From Conidiobolus coronatus NRRL 28638 (lineage: Eukaryota; Entomophthoromycota; Entomophthoromycetes; Entomophthorales; Conidiobolaceae), in assembly GCA_001566745.1 (NCBI GenBank), contig KQ964552.1, positions 53,483 to 81,442 on the forward strand: a DNA stretch of 27,960 bases, given 5' to 3'. Positions 1 to 10,230 of this stretch are shown one piece after another. The stretch's first letter is position 1. Every line of letters begins with the position of its first letter. The notes beneath the pieces were generated by a model. The model saw only the letters and a list, made by a program, of their open reading frames with translations. It made no database searches and was not told the DNA's origin. The position numbers and the translations under genes are program-made.

Positions 1-561
1 TATTTACAATAATAAAACTATGCTATACGCGCTAAATATATTGAAAAAATATTTTAAATACATAAAATATCAGGGTTTTATAAAAAATATAGACAGAAAA
101 TATGAGATATTGAAATGTTACTATCTTATGTTCAAAAAATTTGTCAGTTAGTAGCTAACAATCATCTTGATATATCAATTATCAGTATTGCTATTGTTAT
201 GAGCAAAAGCTAAGCTTAAGTTATTTAAAACTGAGTTATTTAAATATGTAATTAATAATATATTAAAGTTTATGAACTGTGTTTAAATTAAATATACAAT
301 AAGTGCTAATTAAGTTAAATATTTATAATAAAAGCTGTTATCTGATATTTGCTCATGATGCGTGTAACTATAATAAACTGAGCTACTAAACAAGCAAGTA
401 GAATAATAAAGCTAAAATCAAGCGAAACATAGAAAATAATAGCAATATGTAAAATTTAGATCGATAGGTTTAATAGAAAATACATTAATTTCTTAATAAA
501 CTAAAAAGGAAAATATAAAATGGAGAAGTTCTATATTAGTAAATATACTCTATAACACGAT
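1..561. other. AT-rich sequence, no gene recognised
   Basis: This is the 3' flank of the minus-strand NOP10 gene. It is very AT-rich, with stops in all frames and no tRNA-like fold or conserved peptide that I can see. The left edge of the window may cut into a neighbouring gene's untranslated region, but nothing shows it. Confidence 0.5.
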
Positions 562-756
562 TTACCAAACTTGGGCCTTTTGTTGAGTAGGTAAGATGCC
601 CAATCTCTTTTTGAAAGTGACACGGTGGCGAGAGAATTTGTCATCGGGAGAGAAACGGGCAGGGTGAGCAGAGAGGGTGGCAGCGCCATCAGGAGCTTGC
701 TTCTTTAAAGTGTAGACTCTTTCGCCTTTTTCGTTCTTATAGTACATTAAATGCAT
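562..756 (-). CDS. NOP10: H/ACA snoRNP subunit Nop10
   Basis: Nop10 is a small core subunit of the nucleolar and Cajal-body H/ACA ribonucleoprotein. With dyskerin/Cbf5, Nhp2 and Gar1 it makes pseudouridine in rRNA and snRNA. The single-exon ORF encodes 64 aa, the family's normal size. The N-terminal beta-hairpin ([16 protein letters not shown], from residue 4) and the block [17 protein letters not shown] (about 29-45) match the family nearly residue for residue. The eukaryotic form lacks the archaeal zinc cysteines, as here. The ATG fits the family's N-terminus exactly. It lies head-to-head with HYPK, and an ATCCCATAA element sits about 97 bp upstream of the ATG in gene orientation. Confidence 0.96.
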   Translation of the reverse strand: MHLMYYKNEKGERVYTLKKQAPDGAATLSAHPARFSPDDKFSRHRVTFKKRLGILPTQQKAQVW

Positions 757-852
757 TGTGGTTTATATTGATTTTGAATAAATTAATAACTATTATTATT
801 TAATTTTCATTTTTTGACAATCTAATTTATATCATGCGAAATAATTTAATGT

Positions 853-861
853 TTATGGGAT
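853..861 (-). promoter_or_regulatory. ATCCCATAA promoter element (NOP10)
   Basis: A perfect copy of the 9-mer ATCCCATAA (TTATGGGAT on the plus strand) lies about 97 bp upstream of the NOP10 ATG, in the gene's orientation. It is one of eight such copies in the window. Binding factor unknown. Confidence 0.55.
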
Positions 862-1037
862 AATATTAATCAATATTTCATCAAATTTTAACATTTAAAA
901 TGGAATAAAAACTATAAAAATTGATTAAACTAATCAAATGGATTTAGTATAATTATTTTTAAGCATACGTCGCATTCTATATATCTAATATACCATACAT
1001 TTCCCCAGCTATATAATTACTACATCAGTCCACTCAA

Positions 1038-1046
1038 ATCCCATAA
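1038..1046 (+). promoter_or_regulatory. ATCCCATAA promoter element (HYPK)
   Basis: A perfect ATCCCATAA lies about 89 bp upstream of the HYPK ATG in gene orientation. With the NOP10 copy about 180 bp away it forms an inverted pair inside the shared divergent promoter. Confidence 0.55.
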
Positions 1047-1134
1047 TTTAAATTAAGAAGTTACGAAATCATATATTCTGATTTATGTGTGAGAATATAG
1101 CTGAAATAACCAATACAATATTTTTTAAACAAAA

Positions 1135-1685
1135 ATGACTGAAAAAAAGCCAATTGAAAACGAAAATGTTGAAGATAACAGAGATAAAGACTTAGACGAA
1201 GAAGAAGAAGAAGTTGAAGAACAAGGAATTCAAGGACAAGCCAATAAAGATATGAAAAGTATGGCTGGTATGACTGAAGTTGAACAAACCCATTTACCTC
1301 AAACTCGCGTTAAAGAAGTAATGCTAATATTTTATTTTGATTTTTTATTTTACTAATTGTTGGCTTAGGCTTTAGAATTTTTCAAAAACGATGTTCAAAA
1401 GAGACAAACAGAAATTGCTCAATCGTAATTAATTAAAAAAATATTAGACTACATGCAATATTAACTCTAAATTTTAGCAAAAAAGCTCTTGATAAAATAA
1501 CCATTCAAAAAGAACATATTCCCATATTGGTAAATTATTTCAATTTTTACTTTTATTTAAAATTAATGATTGTTTTATTATAGAAAAATGAATTTGAATT
1601 GGATGAAACCCAAGCTGAAAATGTTTTAAGAGAAAATGGAGGCGACTTGAAAAAGGCTGTAGAATCTCTTTTATTAAAGGCTTGA
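1135..1685 (+). CDS. HYPK: HYPK-like NatA-associated chaperone protein
   Basis: HYPK proteins bind the ribosome-associated NatA N-acetyltransferase (Naa10/Naa15) and modulate it, and have chaperone activity. Four exons are supported by phase and splice sites: 1135..1317, 1369..1424, 1478..1529 and 1584..1685, giving 130 aa. Introns of 51, 53 and 54 nt begin GTAA and end TAG. The N-terminal half is acidic, with a run of glutamates around residues 22-28. The middle is a lysine-rich helix, and the C-terminal third (from about residue 90) is the UBA-like NAC-type domain. It carries the family features KITIQKEHIPIL, then a helix with ETQAENVLRENGGDLKKAVESL. The first exon alone would read on into a stop, which confirms the splice at 1318. 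The gene is divergent from NOP10. Confidence 0.9.
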
Positions 1686-3900
1686 TTATTGCTAATTAAT
1701 AACAATGAACTTTATTAACTTTCTCATTCTTATAACTGTGACAGTTTTTTATAACTACATAGATCATGTCATCATTTATACTGCTAAGAGATTTAATTAA
1801 TATATTTCATTTTATCAATTCTTAAGAAAAGTTTTATTGAACTAGCAGCTATCTAATTTTTATCTTCTATTTATTCAGCAATCTGTTAGAAGCGAACTCT
1901 GACATATTTGAAATATTTTGAACTAATTATATATAATTTGCTGGCTATTTTGCACTTTAAAACATCTATTTAAATAGTGTCCACAAGTTTAAATATATGT
2001 ATCATGTTTAACCTTTTCACCATTAAATTTATTATAATCAATCATAGCTACGTTATTATATGATTATATATCGCAAATGATTATATAAAAATAGCTGTAT
2101 AAATGAGATGACCATGTATATTTTTAATATTTTTCAATAAGGCTTATTAGCTGAATAATTTTTATAATTCTTTAAATTTCAAAGTAATGTGTTAAGTTTT
2201 GATGATTCTCAATGTTTAAAATAGTTGAATATAAATATGTATAGTTGCCAGTTTACTAGTTTCTGATCAAGTTAATAAATATAATATAAAGCTATGATTG
2301 GATGGAAAAAATAATACATTTCAAATGCTTAACACCTGAACTTTCAAATATTATAACTATAACATCAACAATTAAGGCTAAATTTAAAAGTTTATATGAA
2401 AGTTTATGGTTAACGAGGAAAATTTGCTCAAAAGTTTTTGATTTTTAGCTGCTTAAAGTCTATCAAAGAGTAACTTCTATTACTTAAAGTTAATAATATA
2501 GTATTTTGATATGATATTACCATCAATCCTCTATTAAATAATGACTATACACGATGAAAACTCGGTTATAAAAACTTTGAATAAAATCTGACCAATTTAA
2601 CCAAAATTATTCATACTAATATTTACCTATCACACAATACCAATTTTATATGGTGATCTATACAATTACAATGCTAAATTGGAAAATTAGTGGTTTATAT
2701 AGATTTATATAAATATTATATATAATATTCTAAGCTTATAGTATACCTTTGAAATTTATCTTAGCCTGTGTTACGAATTGTTGAAAGTATACTAGTTAAT
2801 AGTAGCTATTAGAATAGTCACCATATTAGCTTATTGCTTTTAAAGCTATTTCCTATAATTTTTATGTATGGTTACAAAGCTAACTATAAGCTATAGCTAT
2901 TAGACTGATTTTAATGATCTGTAATTTATGATATTTGAATTATTGAAAATATAATCTAAATATTACGATTACTCTATTCAAAAATAATAGTCCATTTAGA
3001 CGCTCTAAAATCAAAGATAATTTACCCACATAATTTCTATTTATTGCAGCTAAAATGATGTGCAAAGTAAGCATTTTTAACATATCTTTTGATTTACAAG
3101 TACCAGTTACTCGTATCAATAAAAAATTTAATGGAATAAAGTTGAATGATTTCAATAGCCCACATTGGTTGTTAAATGATAATAATATACTCTAATAGCT
3201 TTTGAAAAGAATCTGTGAACAACATTTTCACAAAATAAAAACTGAACTATATGTAACTATACACTAATATTAATAATTTTTCGAAATCAAATTCAAACCA
3301 CTTTAATTAAGCAGTCAAATCAATCAGAGTAAACTATATATATTATACTAATCGTAGGTATCTGATATTATATTAAAATCAAACAAGTATTAATCCTAAA
3401 AATAATTTTAAATACAGTATTGAGCTCGTGCTACTATATAGTTCATGTTAAAAAAACTATTATCAAGCACTATCAAATTCATAAAACTTAATTTGATTAG
3501 ATGTGAGCAACTGTGATTGGCTAAAAATTGCACTTGGAGAAATTAAATTTAGAATATATTAAAAAACTTATATGTTCGTAAAATTTTCAGCAATATTACG
3601 TGTAATGTATATATGCTATAATACCCAAACATATATATACTTCAATTTTAATTTTTCAACTCATTAAATGTAAAATATTTCCAAAATAGGCAATGTGACA
3701 TTTTTTAAATGCTTTATTACAATAAAACAGAATTTTATTAATTATGGTTTACAAAAAGTTTATACCCTATCTTATTCTCTTTATGTAAAAGCTAATAATT
3801 CACAATTCAAAATATATATAAAAATTCAAAAACATAATATAGTTATATATTCATTAATTATCGTATTGTTTTTATTTATTATTTGTATTGTTATTTTATC
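1686..3900. other. Long AT-rich intergenic region
   Basis: This stretch of about 2.2 kb separates HYPK from the AF4-like gene. I see only short open frames without conserved peptides, plus scattered words such as AGCTATTAG and long A/T runs. No tRNA, no transposase-like frame and no terminal repeats were recognised. The last few hundred bases must hold the promoter and leader of the gene starting at 3901. They contain TATATA-rich tracts (for example 3633-3642 and 3819-3830) but no ATCCCATAA copy. Confidence 0.5.
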
Positions 3901-6900
3901 ATGGATCCATCAAAACAAACTCCACATAGTACGCCAGTAATTGGAAGTAGATTAAAAGCTCTATCAAGAGAATTTGAAGGTCCTGATAACAGACATTCTT
4001 CAAAAAAAATTCCTAAAAAATCATTTACTAATCCTCGCTTAATTCCTGAAGGAACTCCTGTTAACTCCTTATTTCAAAACTTAATGCCACAGCGTAATAG
4101 TCCTATTTCAAGTAATAATTTGACTTCTCGGACCCCAAAAATTGCTGATTCTTCTTTTCAATATTCGGATGAAATAATACGCGAAGCTGTAAGTATATTT
4201 AAAAATTCAGTAGGTGGTCCTATTGATCCTTATTTTGTTGAAAAAATGGCTAAAAAACCTTCAGAAATTACTCAACTACTGACTGTTGCTAATCCTAATG
4301 AATCTAGTCAAATAAGTCATCCTTTAGGTCATAAAAGATACACCACCAACTTTCCACAAAAGTCTATTCCGCTATATAACCACTATGGGCATAATATACT
4401 ATACCACTCTTCTTGGCAAACTACATTTAATCCTAACGAAGGTAACCCTGTAGATCACATCGGGAGAACTCTCTACTTTGAAGATGCAGATAAAAAAGTA
4501 CATAAGATACCTCCTGAAATACCACCTTATCATCCAATGCAGAGAGCTAACTTTAGAAATGATAGAGTTAATCATGTTGGTTTAGGCAATAAGTCAAATG
4601 GTATTCAAGGTCAGCTTAATGACTTACCTCCACAAGCCACTCAAAATCCAAGCAATAATGGCTTGTCAGAAAGAAATATCAAAGATGAACCCGTAGCACA
4701 GACAGAAAAGGTTGAACAGCATATTCATACCGATACAGCTAACAAAATAGTAGAAAGTAATAAGAAATCAACGCCAGATGTTTCTAAAAAAGCTGAGAAA
4801 CTTGATACAAAGCCTGAGTCCAAGCTTGAGGCTTCAGCCGATGCTCAAGTCAGGGCGCCAGAAACAAATCTCCCGCAATCTAATATAAACACAACGGTAG
4901 CTATCAAGAAAGAGGAGCCAGAACAAGAGCCGGAACCTAAACGCATGCCCACTCCAGAGCCACTACAGCCATACTATAGTTTGATTAATCGAGATATACT
5001 AAAATTAAAAAAATCTGGATCTGAAGCTCTTATAAAGCTTTATTTAGAAATTCAAAAAACCTCTCAGGATGATGGCAAGCTTGGAGATGACCTAGGGTTG
5101 TTTGCTTTGCAATCATCTTTGAACTCTCTGAATTCAAAACTTCCACATAAATCATTAGATTTGTTAACTGCCAATGGAGGGAAAATGGTCGAAGCAGCCC
5201 GAGATTCGTTTATTCAGAACGTTAAGTCTCAAGGCAACGATATCTTATTTGATAAGGTTAATGGTGTTGGAAAGTGGAAAATACATCCCACAAACCTTAG
5301 AAAATCACCTGTATCAAAACCAGCTCCTGTTAAAATTGAAGAAAAGAGTCAAAAGATTACTAATAATGACGACACTGTAAACGAAGCTTCGCAGAAAAAG
5401 CAATCTCCTGATTCATCTAATGACGAAGTTAAAACAGAAAGAGGTGCTAAGCAAGTACAACAACCATTAAAGCAATCTTCGCTCAAATCAAAACCCAATA
5501 AGATCAGTCCAATCATAAAACTAACTTCAAATGCTGCTCCAAGTAATATCAAGCAAGAAGCAAAACCCGAGGTTAAAACTGAGAAGCAGCTAGATAATAT
5601 CAGCTTGTTAGCTCAAAATACTATACTTAAGCCAATACCTAATGTAAAATCTTCTGTTTCTAAAAACGATTCTAACGTTTTTGAAGCACCATCAAAGTCA
5701 GAAGACGCCCAAAAATCAATTATCTCAAAGAAAAACATTCTGCCAAGTGAAAAAACTAAGAGCGTCAACCCAAGCAAAGTTAAGTCAGTACCAATGCCGC
5801 CATCAGACACAAGTGCTGGCTCTTTGGGTGTCAAAAAATCATCAAAAATCATCTTAAAACCTAACAGTACAGCAGCTCAAAGCGCTCCAATGAAGAGAAT
5901 TATGGTAACTATCACATTACCTTCTCAAAAACAAATAGATTTCCAAAATAGATGTTTTAATAAGCTCCAAAAAGCTCAAAAGCTCAAAACAGTTGGCACA
6001 AAACCTTTAAATTCTAAAGAAAAGCGAGTTTTAGCTCAGTCTAACCATGATGACTATCTAAGCACTTCTCCTGAATATAAAGAATCGCGATCTAAAAATG
6101 TACAAAAACGTGCTAGAGAAGATGACCATATTTCACCCAATATTGACCAAGATATTTCCAAACAGTCTACAAACAGAGGGGCATCTAAAACTCTTGCTAA
6201 ATCACAGCGAAGAGATAGTAAGCAGCATTTATCTCCTATAACAGTATCTCAATCTCATAAAGAAGATAATGCAAGACCACCTGTAGTCAAAACATCCAGG
6301 GCATCCCCTCCTCCTCAGCTACATTCTTCATCTATGGCTCCAAAAATTGACTCCAGTAGCTCTAAATCAGCACGAGATGTCGAAGAGAAGCTATCAAGTT
6401 CACAATCAAAATTACCAGCGCAGCGACAGCAGTATTCATCTTCACAAGGCCTACTTAATGGAGTTATTCCTACTGCCACTCCACGGGATATGACAGACTC
6501 ACTTAAATCTAAGATTTCTAAATATAGTGAGGTTGCCAAAGCATGGAAAAACAAAGCGCAAAAAGTTGTTAATGATCCAGCAACGACAGAATTCGAAAAA
6601 AAGCAAGCTTTAGCTACTTATGTGGAATGCTCACTTATGTTTATTCACAATAGCGATATTAACGACTATACCCAAGAATACGACCCTTCACGCCAATGGA
6701 TGTCAATTGCAACAATGCTTGAACAGGCTGCAAAATACTTAAAGTTTTATGATGGAGGGTGTCTATATGGGCTTGTCAACATCCTTTGTGCTATGTCATA
6801 CAGTTCTATTGCATTCTACTACAACAAGAAAGTTGACCCCACAAATCCAGCTGCTCAAAATGAAGGATTGCTAAAGAATGTCGCTAGTTATTATACAAAA

Positions 6901-7116
6901 TCTGGAATGAGTTTATCGGCGGGGATAGCCGCTTTAAATATTGAAACCTTAACAAAAGAACTCCCTGGAACAATGGCTAAATGCAAAGGTGGGAAAATTG
7001 AATTTCCTAGCGAATTAGTTTATTTCAAATGGGCGTCTGTTATTCAATTTGCTCAGTCTGTAGTTGACGAGTATATATCAAATAACAAAATGCAATCAAT
7101 CAGAAGTGGTCAATAA
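3901..7116 (+). CDS. Large disordered protein with AF4/FMR2-like C-terminal domain
   Basis: This single-exon gene encodes 1071 aa. The first in-frame ATG is at 3901 (MDPSK); six codons upstream of it are open but lack an ATG. Residues 1 to about 860 are rich in S, K, P and Q and look disordered, except for a Tyr/His/Asn-rich block around 90-210 that may be conserved. Residues about 865-1071 look alpha-helical. Motifs such as YVECSLMFIHNSD, followed by MLEQAAKYLKF and a helix with LCAMSYSSIAFYYNKK, resemble the AFF-family C-terminal homology domain, the dimerising scaffold part of the super elongation complex. Fission yeast has an AFF4-related ELL-binding protein (Ebp1), so a fungal SEC scaffold is plausible. 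The disordered part has six PsiKxE SUMO-type motifs. The domain call is by eye and remote; a different nuclear scaffold remains possible. Confidence 0.5.
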   Translation: MDPSKQTPHSTPVIGSRLKALSREFEGPDNRHSSKKIPKKSFTNPRLIPEGTPVNSLFQNLMPQRNSPISSNNLTSRTPKIADSSFQYSDEIIREAVSIFKNSVGGPIDPYFVEKMAKKPSEITQLLTVANPNESSQISHPLGHKRYTTNFPQKSIPLYNHYGHNILYHSSWQTTFNPNEGNPVDHIGRTLYFEDADKKVHKIPPEIPPYHPMQRANFRNDRVNHVGLGNKSNGIQGQLNDLPPQATQNPSNNGLSERNIKDEPVAQTEKVEQHIHTDTANKIVESNKKSTPDVSKKAEKLDTKPESKLEASADAQVRAPETNLPQSNINTTVAIKKEEPEQEPEPKRMPTPEPLQPYYSLINRDILKLKKSGSEALIKLYLEIQKTSQDDGKLGDDLGLFALQSSLNSLNSKLPHKSLDLLTANGGKMVEAARDSFIQNVKSQGNDILFDKVNGVGKWKIHPTNLRKSPVSKPAPVKIEEKSQKITNNDDTVNEASQKKQSPDSSNDEVKTERGAKQVQQPLKQSSLKSKPNKISPIIKLTSNAAPSNIKQEAKPEVKTEKQLDNISLLAQNTILKPIPNVKSSVSKNDSNVFEAPSKSEDAQKSIISKKNILPSEKTKSVNPSKVKSVPMPPSDTSAGSLGVKKSSKIILKPNSTAAQSAPMKRIMVTITLPSQKQIDFQNRCFNKLQKAQKLKTVGTKPLNSKEKRVLAQSNHDDYLSTSPEYKESRSKNVQKRAREDDHISPNIDQDISKQSTNRGASKTLAKSQRRDSKQHLSPITVSQSHKEDNARPPVVKTSRASPPPQLHSSSMAPKIDSSSSKSARDVEEKLSSSQSKLPAQRQQYSSSQGLLNGVIPTATPRDMTDSLKSKISKYSEVAKAWKNKAQKVVNDPATTEFEKKQALATYVECSLMFIHNSDINDYTQEYDPSRQWMSIATMLEQAAKYLKFYDGGCLYGLVNILCAMSYSSIAFYYNKKVDPTNPAAQNEGLLKNVASYYTKSGMSLSAGIAALNIETLTKELPGTMAKCKGGKIEFPSELVYFKWASVIQFAQSVVDEYISNNKMQSIRSGQ

Positions 7117-7269
7117 TTAATTCAATATGTATTTTTAACAATTTTGCTCAATAAAGTTATTTATTTCATTGCAATTATATAACTTTTAATTACTGGTCTA
7201 TTGTATTTTTAATAAAATTTTTACTATATAAACAAAATAGAAAAAATACTCATTAGAGTTTATACATAT

Positions 7270-7274
7270 AAAAA
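7270..7274 (-). terminator. Pol III terminator of tRNA-Ile
   Basis: On the minus strand a run of five T follows five bases after the tRNA's discriminator base, as expected for RNA polymerase III termination. Confidence 0.6.
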
Positions 7275-7279
7275 TACAT

Positions 7280-7353
7280 TGCTCCCAACAGGGATCGAAC
7301 CTGTGACCTTGGCGTTATTAGCACCACGCTCTAACCAACTGAGCTATGGGAGC
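7280..7353 (-). tRNA. tRNA-Ile (anticodon AAU)
   Basis: A complete 74-nt cloverleaf folds by hand. It has a 7-bp acceptor stem (GCTCCCA with TGGGAGC, then discriminator A), a D arm GCTC-AGTTGGTTA-GAGC and a T arm ACAGG-TTCGATC-CCTGT. The 5-bp anticodon stem TGGTG/CGCCA contains one T-G pair. The loop is CTAATAA, so the anticodon is AAU, normally deaminated to IAU in eukaryotes and reading Ile codons. There is no intron. A-box and B-box (GGTTCGATCCC-like) promoters are intact. CCA is not encoded. Confidence 0.95.
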
Positions 7354-7771
7354 TATTATATTTATATTAAGCATATATTTAATTTGATATTATTTAATAT
7401 AATTTATATTGTTTTGTATTCTCATTAATGTCTATATATATTTTTGCCTAAATCATATTTTATCTTTTACAACATCTCCTTAATTTTTTCTGTTAAGCTG
7501 CATATATTTCTACAACATAAAATATTATTACAACTTCTACCATAGCGAGTGTATCGTTACTAAATTGTAGTTCATTAAATTAAATGATCTGTAGAAAAAT
7601 GATAATATATAATTTATTAATTGGATAACGTGCTATCATTCAAATAGATCAATTACATGAAAGATAGTTAAGTGTGTCTATAATATTGTCAAAAAATAAT
7701 AATTATTCTAAACTAGTTAACAAGAAACGATTCTAACGAAAATATACAATAATTAGGAGCAGCTATTAGAA

Positions 7772-8322
7772 TTATTCTTGCATTTCGTCTGAATCATACT
7801 CCTCGTCATCATCATCATCTTCGTCATCATTATTTCCACTTGCAACAATATTGCTTTGACTGGCTTGATTAGCAACTTGCTCTCTCAATTTAATTACAGT
7901 TTCGTGATTACCGGTAACTACTTCATTATAGAGTTGAATGCATTGCTTAGCAACCTAATTTGTAAAATATTAATATGCTTAAATAAATTTTTTAAAAATT
8001 AAAAATTACAATATAAGAGGAATCATCTTCTAAAACAGTTTCAAATTCATCGCTCATAATTTGATTTAAGATATCCTCAATATCTTCGATTTCAGTCTTT
8101 TTACCATCTAAAATTATTAAATAATTAAAAAATATAATATTAAACAATATGTATTAAATTACTTTTGCCAAAATATTCAACAACTACATCTATCATCCAA
8201 TCTCTCTTCTCTTTAGATTCAACACCTCCCCATTCCATTTGAACGGCTAATTTTAAAGCATCCCATTTTTTAAAGAGTAAAGTTACACCTTCTCTAAAGG
8301 CTAAAGCATTAGGATGTACCAT
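7772..8322 (-). CDS. TSR2: Pre-rRNA processing protein Tsr2
   Basis: Tsr2 is the escortin that carries the ribosomal protein eS26 into the nucleus and hands it to assembling 40S subunits; its loss impairs 20S pre-rRNA processing. Three exons on the minus strand, 8322..8163, 8107..8010 and 7954..7772, join in phase to 146 aa; both introns are 55 nt. Exon 1 carries the family signature KKWDALKLAVQMEWGG and the helix KRDWMIDVVVEYF. Exon 2 has the conserved EIEDILNQIMSDEFETVLED, which allows for the substrate-binding acidic helices. Exon 3 ends in a long acidic tail (about residues 127-146), which Tsr2 uses to bind eS26. Length and domain order are normal. It is divergent from the TFIIIC subunit gene, and both have an ATCCCATAA element about 80-90 bp before the ATG. 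Confidence 0.93.
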
Positions 8323-8412
8323 ATTATATAGTTATTTTAATATTAAATAATCAAGTAATTTTTCGTGCAATGTGGTTAACTTGTTTTTAATTTTTATTAT
8401 AAATTCAGAAAT

Positions 8413-8421
8413 TTATGGGAT
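8413..8421 (-). promoter_or_regulatory. ATCCCATAA promoter element (TSR2)
   Basis: A perfect copy, read on the minus strand, lies about 91 bp upstream of the TSR2 ATG. The extended context TTTATCCCATAAAT is near-palindromic at its AT flanks. Confidence 0.55.
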
Positions 8422-8566
8422 AAAAAAATCCAATATGCCTTATGTTGCATATTGATATAATAGAGATGAGTTTAGAGTACAAAGGTCTAAAAGCTAATCA
8501 ATTATATATGTGCACTGGGACCAGGCATAATAAGATAAAAACCTTGTTTAGTATGTATTTGAGCAA

Positions 8567-8575
8567 ATCCCATAA
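8567..8575 (+). promoter_or_regulatory. ATCCCATAA promoter element (TFIIIC subunit)
   Basis: A perfect plus-strand copy lies about 82 bp upstream of the ATG at 8657. It is the partner of the inverted copy at 8413, with roughly 145 bp between them. Confidence 0.55.
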
Positions 8576-8656
8576 AAATATGTGTGCAATCTAAGGAGTT
8601 AAAATACTTTTTAATTTTGAATTATGACTATTAAAAATTAATCGATTTTATTAACC

Positions 8657-9286
8657 ATGCTAGATACTCATAATCTGAAAAAAGTAGATAGCGATGATGA
8701 ATATGAAATTTATGAAGAAGTAATAAAAATATATTTATCTAATTTATTATAGCTAATCGAGAGTTTTTACTTGTTTTAGGAAACTTATGTAACAATGGAA
8801 TTTGACTCTGACAAGTGGGGTACTTTACCAAAGCCTGGTCAAACCTATTGCATGACTGTAAGGATTTAATTTTTTTATTTATAAGGCATGCACATTAATT
8901 AATGGCTTCTAGGGACTTGACACTGATCAGCCTTATTTTCAAGCTGCAGATACTACCTTTAGGGGTCAATATGATGAGGCTATTGGAACTGATATATTAT
9001 TAGTTGTGCCTAATAATTTTTTAAATAAGGATAATAATACTAGCGGAAATTCTAATAAAAATGAAAATGAGCAGGGTAATTTTATGATAGCTACTATGTA
9101 TCCATTTAGATTACTAATTCAAATATAGAAAACCAATTAAAATATCTAACACACACTACCAAAAAATTGAATATGCTTCAAATTGACTTATTAGCTAAAA
9201 AGACAAAAGATGAAGGAATAAACGCTGATCAAGAAGCAAAGCCTAATTACCCTTTTGACTCTTATGATGTAATGGACTTGGATTAG
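8657..9286 (+). CDS. GTF3C6: TFIIIC subunit with triple-barrel domain (GTF3C6/Sfc7-like)
   Basis: This looks like the small TFIIIC subunit (human GTF3C6, S. pombe Sfc7, C-terminal half of yeast Tfc7). It pairs with the tau95/GTF3C5 subunit and helps recruit RNA polymerase III to tRNA genes. Four exons, 8657..8719, 8780..8857, 8913..9075 and 9129..9286, give 153 aa. The barrel domain starts with ETYVTMEFDSD (about residue 22) and continues MTGLDTDQPYFQAADTTFRG and YDEAIGTDILL, matching the family pattern of a beta strand, GLDTE-P and G-Y-E--LGT. The third intron (9076..9128) is needed: reading through it ends at a TAG, whereas splicing yields LKYLTHTTKKLNM, which matches the post-barrel helix of the human protein. 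The tail ends in acidic DSYDVMDLD. Confidence 0.87.
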
Positions 9287-9482
9287 CATTCGAAAAATGC
9301 TATGTTTCTATAAAATATCGCTGTCCAGTAATATCGCACTCACACTGTAATGTATAAATAAAAGCTTATTTTAATCTAAAATCAACTTAATTAGTAATAA
9401 ACAATATATAAGAAAAACTATGCGTAGTAGTGTATTGAATTTATATAAATAAAAGAACAGTTTATAAGATATTTGATTGTTT

Positions 9483-9902
9483 TTAATCTTGTTTAGCTTC
9501 TGGGATTGAGGGCTTAACTTCACTTTTATCAGGTCTAATCCTCCAACCTCTAACCTTTCTCTTCATTAGATTTTTCTGACTTTCTTCTAAAGCAGCATTG
9601 AAGTCTTCCATATTAGGAGGTTCGGGGTATACAAATTCGTGGTCTAAAGTAACGATAGCTTTCTTATAACTGGCATCTCTGTAGCGAGAATTGGTACCGG
9701 GCTCTCTTTTAATTTTACCCTGGTATAACATAGTACGAACGTCAACGGGCTTAACTTTATAAATATTGGTTAAATAATCTTGAATATCTAACTTAGATAG
9801 GTGGATAGGAACTTTGAAAGCTACTTGATTAGGAGGCAATTGAGTTCTGATCATGGTGAAAACTATATTGGGGAAATAGACTAATTTCTTTCCTACGGTC
9901 AT
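9483..9902 (-). CDS. MRPL23: Mitochondrial ribosomal protein uL23m
   Basis: uL23m (Mrp20 in yeast) is a protein of the mitochondrial large ribosomal subunit at the polypeptide exit tunnel, by analogy with bacterial L23. The single exon encodes 139 aa from the ATG at 9902; the frame is open six codons further upstream but without an ATG. It begins VGKKLVYFPNIVFTMIR, then FKVPIHLSKLDIQDYLTNIY and VKPVDVRTMLYQGKIKR. These are the usual uL23m strand-helix-strand features, including VDVRT near residue 55. A KKAIVTLD strand and a basic KRKVRGWR extension follow. The start is consistent with human and fungal homologues, which have short N-termini. It is divergent from the LYR-protein gene and convergent with the TFIIIC subunit gene, whose 3' end is about 200 bp away. 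Confidence 0.92.
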   Translation of the reverse strand: MTVGKKLVYFPNIVFTMIRTQLPPNQVAFKVPIHLSKLDIQDYLTNIYKVKPVDVRTMLYQGKIKREPGTNSRYRDASYKKAIVTLDHEFVYPEPPNMEDFNAALEESQKNLMKRKVRGWRIRPDKSEVKPSIPEAKQD

Positions 9903-10075
9903 ATTGAATAAATTAAACAAATATTATTTAAACTGAAAATTTGAATATTGAGTTATTGTGGTGTTTGGAAAACTTCTATAATTATTATATATATTGTATT
10001 TTTATGTTAATTTTCAATCTTAATTTTGGCGTAGTTAAAATTAAATTTATATTTTTCAGCTTTGAACATGTTATA

Positions 10076-10084
10076 TTATGGGAT
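10076..10084 (-). promoter_or_regulatory. ATCCCATAA promoter element (uL23m)
   Basis: A perfect minus-strand copy lies about 174 bp upstream of the uL23m ATG, the longest distance of the set. Only about 20 bp separate it from the inverted copy serving the LYR gene. Confidence 0.5.
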
Positions 10085-10104
10085 TTAAGTAAAAACTAAA
10101 ACCT

Positions 10105-10113
10105 ATCCCATAA
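10105..10113 (+). promoter_or_regulatory. ATCCCATAA promoter element (LYR gene)
   Basis: A perfect plus-strand copy lies about 118 bp upstream of the ATG at 10231. Together with the copy at 10076 it forms a tight head-to-head pair in the divergent promoter. Confidence 0.55.
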
Positions 10114-10190
10114 TTTTAATTAGTCCATGGATAATATTTATTATTTTTAATTAGTGGTGGCATTATTTAAAAACTAAGTCAACTTCACTA

Positions 10191-10217
10191 ATAAAATATA
10201 AAATATAAAATATAAAA
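10191..10217 (+). repeat. Heptamer microsatellite (ATAAAAT)n
   Basis: Three full copies and a partial fourth copy of ATAAAAT lie just before the ATG of the LYR-protein gene, probably in its 5' leader or at its transcription start. Simple tandem repeat; no function is implied by the sequence alone. Confidence 0.8.
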
Positions 10218-10230
10218 CCAATATAGCAAA

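Noticed and set aside
2940-3155. 71-codon minus-strand ORF in the long intergenic region
   Set aside because: AT-biased composition, no recognisable domain, no splice partner.
3695-3940. 81-codon ORF overlapping the start of the AF4-like gene, hydrophobic C-terminus
   Set aside because: Hydrophobic look comes from T-rich sequence; out of frame with the real gene and without family match.
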